Below the pieces are notes generated by a model. The model saw nothing but the letters and a program-made list of their open reading frames with translations. It had not been told where the DNA came from and ran no database searches. The translations under genes and the position numbers were made by a program. Positions 43,935-45,886 of a stretch of DNA of 45,886 nt are shown one piece after another. The first letter of the stretch is position 1, and each line of letters opens with the position of its first letter. Source of the DNA: JAJTFW01 sp031411335 (GTDB taxonomy: Bacteria > Bacteroidota > Bacteroidia > AKYH767-A > OLB10); NCBI GenBank assembly GCA_031411335.1, contig JANOAX010000121.1, forward strand, positions 1-45,886. Direction: 5' to 3'.

Positions 43935-45886
43935 TTACTCAACGATTAAACGTATAGATTGTGATCCTTCTGCACTTTGAATCTCGACGAAGTAGACACC
44001 ACCACTCAATTGTTCTAATCCTAATTGATGAGTGTTTTTGCCTATAGCTGTCATTCCTTCTTCCACAAACATCAAACGACCTAACATGTCGGTAAGGCGT
44101 AAACGGTAGTTGATTTCGTTTTCAGCATTAAACTGAATCGTTACTAAATCAGTTGCCGGATTTGGGAATACATTTACTTGTGTGATTGAAGAATTTTCTC
44201 CCGCCAATCGAGGGCCACAATAGATATTATTAATTGAAATCCCACTCAATGATCTCAAAGCACTTTGACCACATGCGTTATCAGTTCGTATAGAAACAAC
44301 TTGATTGTTTGCTTGAGCAAGACCGAAGTCAACTGTAATAATTTTAGTTCCTTGACCATTGGTAATCGTTGCACTGGGCGGCACGGTCCATGTATAATAA
44401 TTAGCACCACCTACAGTGGCCACTTGATATACTCTACCCGTTGCTCCAGGACAAACTGTTGTTGGTCCTGAGATTAGTCCAGCTATTCCTGGATTACCAG
44501 TAATGGTTACTGAACGACTCGATCCTGTTCCACATCCATTTACCCCACTTACAAATACAGAACCTGAAGTAAAACTGCCATTAATATTAACAGTAATTGT
44601 ATTTGTTCCTTGTCCGCTTGTTATTGTTACACCAGGAGGTGTTGACCAAACATAACTTGTTGCTGCGGTTGCTCCTGCTGTACTAAACACATTTCCTGTT
44701 ACGCTACATAGTCCTGTTGTAATTCCTGAAATAGGACTTGGTACACCTGGAATATTAAAGTTCATTGTTTTCGTTCTAGATGGACTAGCGCCACAAACGT
44801 TAACGCCTACTACTTCTATAATTCCACCTCCAAAGGCACCGGTAATGGTTGTGGTGATAATATTGGTGCCTTGACCACTTGTAATATTTACTCCTGCAGG
44901 AACCGTCCACAAATAACTACTTGCACGTGCAACATTCGCAATGGAATAAACAACTATATCTCCGGGACAAACCTTAGCCGCTCCAGAAATACTTGGAGGA
45001 CGAACAGGTGCTGTGTAGTTAATATCTACTATAGCAGTTGAAGGAGTGCCAGAGAAACAAGCATCATTAGGCGTAACCGTAATTGGACCAACAATTCCAA
45101 TATGTGAAGCTGATGATGTCCAACTCACATTTAAAGTTGTAGTTCCTTGACCTGAAACAATTGTTAATCCAGCTGGCAATGTCCACGTATATATTGAGAC
45201 TCCTGGTACAGCTACAACACTAAATGTTGCAGAACCACTTGAAATCGGAAGACATTGCTGTAAGGGTCCATTGATAGTTCCTAAAGATGGTACAATCGTA
45301 TTATCGATTAATCCATCACAATTATCATCAATGCCATTACAAACTTCTGTTGCACCTGGATATACTGATGCGTTGCCGTCATTACAATCTGTATTGTTGG
45401 TAGATGTGTTCGCTGGTTGGATACATGCTAAAATCGCTGCACCTGCTCCAAATCCATCACCATCAACATCTGCAAAGTAAATACCTTGACCAACAACGGA
45501 AGGATCTGCATCATCTGCTAATCCATCACAATCGTTATCAATTCCACCGTCACAAATTTCTTGTGCTGCAGGATGTATAAGTATGTTACCATCGTTACAA
45601 TCTAAGTTGTTGATAGATGTGTTTACAGGTTGAATACATGCTAAAATAGCAGCACCTGCTCCATAACCATCACCATCATTATCTGCGTAGAAAGTAGATT
45701 GACCCATTACACTTGGATCTGCATCGTCTGCTAATCCGTCGCAATCATTATCAATTCCGCCGTCACAAATTTCTTGAGCTGCTGGGTTGATTGCTGCAAC
45801 TGCATCATTACAATCTGTATTGTTGGTAGATGTATTTACAGGTTGGATACAAGCTAAAATCGCTGCACCTGCTCCGTATCCATCAC
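43935..45886 (-). CDS. Partial T9SS surface protein with MopE-like and Ig-like repeats (paralogue of 37783-43857)
   Basis: The frame is open to the right edge (at least 649 codons); the N-terminus is outside the window. An internal Met at 45707 is not a start, since the upstream codons continue the repeat (DGYGAGAAILACIQPVNTST...). From the visible N-terminus: at least three MopE-like units (nt 45270-45886), then four Ig-like repeats of about 85-95 residues (KVCPGDIVVYSIANVARASSYLWTVP, ITSGQGTN), and a T9SS type A domain (VNVFPNPATDLVTIQFNAEN, GVYFVEIQSAEGSQSIRLIVE). Module order and wording match the C-terminal half of the neighbour, supporting tandem duplication. Exported and surface-attached; ligand unknown. 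Confidence 0.87.
   Translation of the reverse strand, partial: DGYGAGAAILACIQPVNTSTNNTDCNDAVAAINPAAQEICDGGIDNDCDGLADDADPSVMGQSTFYADNDGDGYGAGAAILACIQPVNTSINNLDCNDGNILIHPAAQEICDGGIDNDCDGLADDADPSVVGQGIYFADVDGDGFGAGAAILACIQPANTSTNNTDCNDGNASVYPGATEVCNGIDDNCDGLIDNTIVPSLGTINGPLQQCLPISSGSATFSVVAVPGVSIYTWTLPAGLTIVSGQGTTTLNVSWTSSASHIGIVGPITVTPNDACFSGTPSTAIVDINYTAPVRPPSISGAAKVCPGDIVVYSIANVARASSYLWTVPAGVNITSGQGTNIITTTITGAFGGGIIEVVGVNVCGASPSRTKTMNFNIPGVPSPISGITTGLCSVTGNVFSTAGATAATSYVWSTPPGVTITSGQGTNTITVNINGSFTSGSVFVSGVNGCGTGSSRSVTITGNPGIAGLISGPTTVCPGATGRVYQVATVGGANYYTWTVPPSATITNGQGTKIITVDFGLAQANNQVVSIRTDNACGQSALRSLSGISINNIYCGPRLAGENSSITQVNVFPNPATDLVTIQFNAENEINYRLRLTDMLGRLMFVEEGMTAIGKNTHQLGLEQLSGGVYFVEIQSAEGSQSIRLIVE
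45270..45886. repeat. 213-bp tandem coding repeats (MopE-like), second locus
   Basis: Equivalent positions recur every 213 bp (TTGAC at 45486 and 45699). The DNA is very similar to the units at 30208-31075, including ATTCCACCGTCACAAATTTC stretches, although the two genes are 14 kb apart. Confidence 0.8.

Noticed and set aside
45684..45707. Start codon of the rightmost gene at 45707
   Set aside because: The frame remains open upstream to the window edge and continues the same repeat, so this Met is internal.

Overview
The window looks like a chromosomal fragment of a free-living member of the Bacteroidota, probably a Flavobacteriia, Sphingobacteriia or Chitinophagia relative. The signs are several secreted proteins ending in type IX secretion system (T9SS) type A sorting domains, a FISUMP lipoprotein, MopE-like and SprB-like repeats, a GIN-domain protein, an ECF sigma/anti-sigma pair, promoters of the Bacteroidota form TTTG-N19/20-TAnnTTTG, and AT-rich intergenic DNA with few Shine-Dalgarno sites. 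I see no tRNA, rRNA, CRISPR array, transposase or phage gene.

Layout. (1) 1-8759, minus strand: a likely operon read from 8759 downwards. It holds a small secreted protein, then one very large surface protein now split by a frameshift at about 7032-7038 (N-terminal beta-rich part 7013-8272; C-terminal part 1372-7026 with a glycoside-hydrolase-like barrel, Ig-like modules, a beta-helix and a sorting domain), then a partial T9SS protein running off the left edge, which carries a palindromic repeat inside its coding frame. (2) 8937-12867: a TfoX N-terminal-domain protein, a FadL-type outer membrane channel, and a minus-strand cluster of SRPBCC, DinB-like and secreted hypothetical proteins. (3) 13096-16532: an ECF sigma factor, a membrane anti-sigma-like protein with three copies of its N-terminal domain, and a GIN-domain/beta-barrel envelope protein, probably one regulated unit. 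(4) 16782-18320: the carboxyltransferase subunit of an acyl-CoA (propionyl-CoA type) carboxylase, the main metabolic gene here. (5) 18321-23431: small hypotheticals, two T9SS cargo proteins and repeat-rich gaps. (6) 23432-29466: an M36 (fungalysin-type) secreted metalloprotease and a divergent FISUMP lipoprotein. (7) 29619-45886, minus strand: three giant surface proteins (2499, 2024 and more than 649 residues) sharing MopE-like Cys/Asp repeats. The last two share the same C-terminal half and look like tandem paralogues.

Taken together this is mostly a cell-surface and secretome region: exported adhesins, a protease and a possible glycoside hydrolase that would use T9SS, with an envelope-linked sigma/anti-sigma unit nearby. 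Domain names are from motif recognition by eye; no database search was possible.
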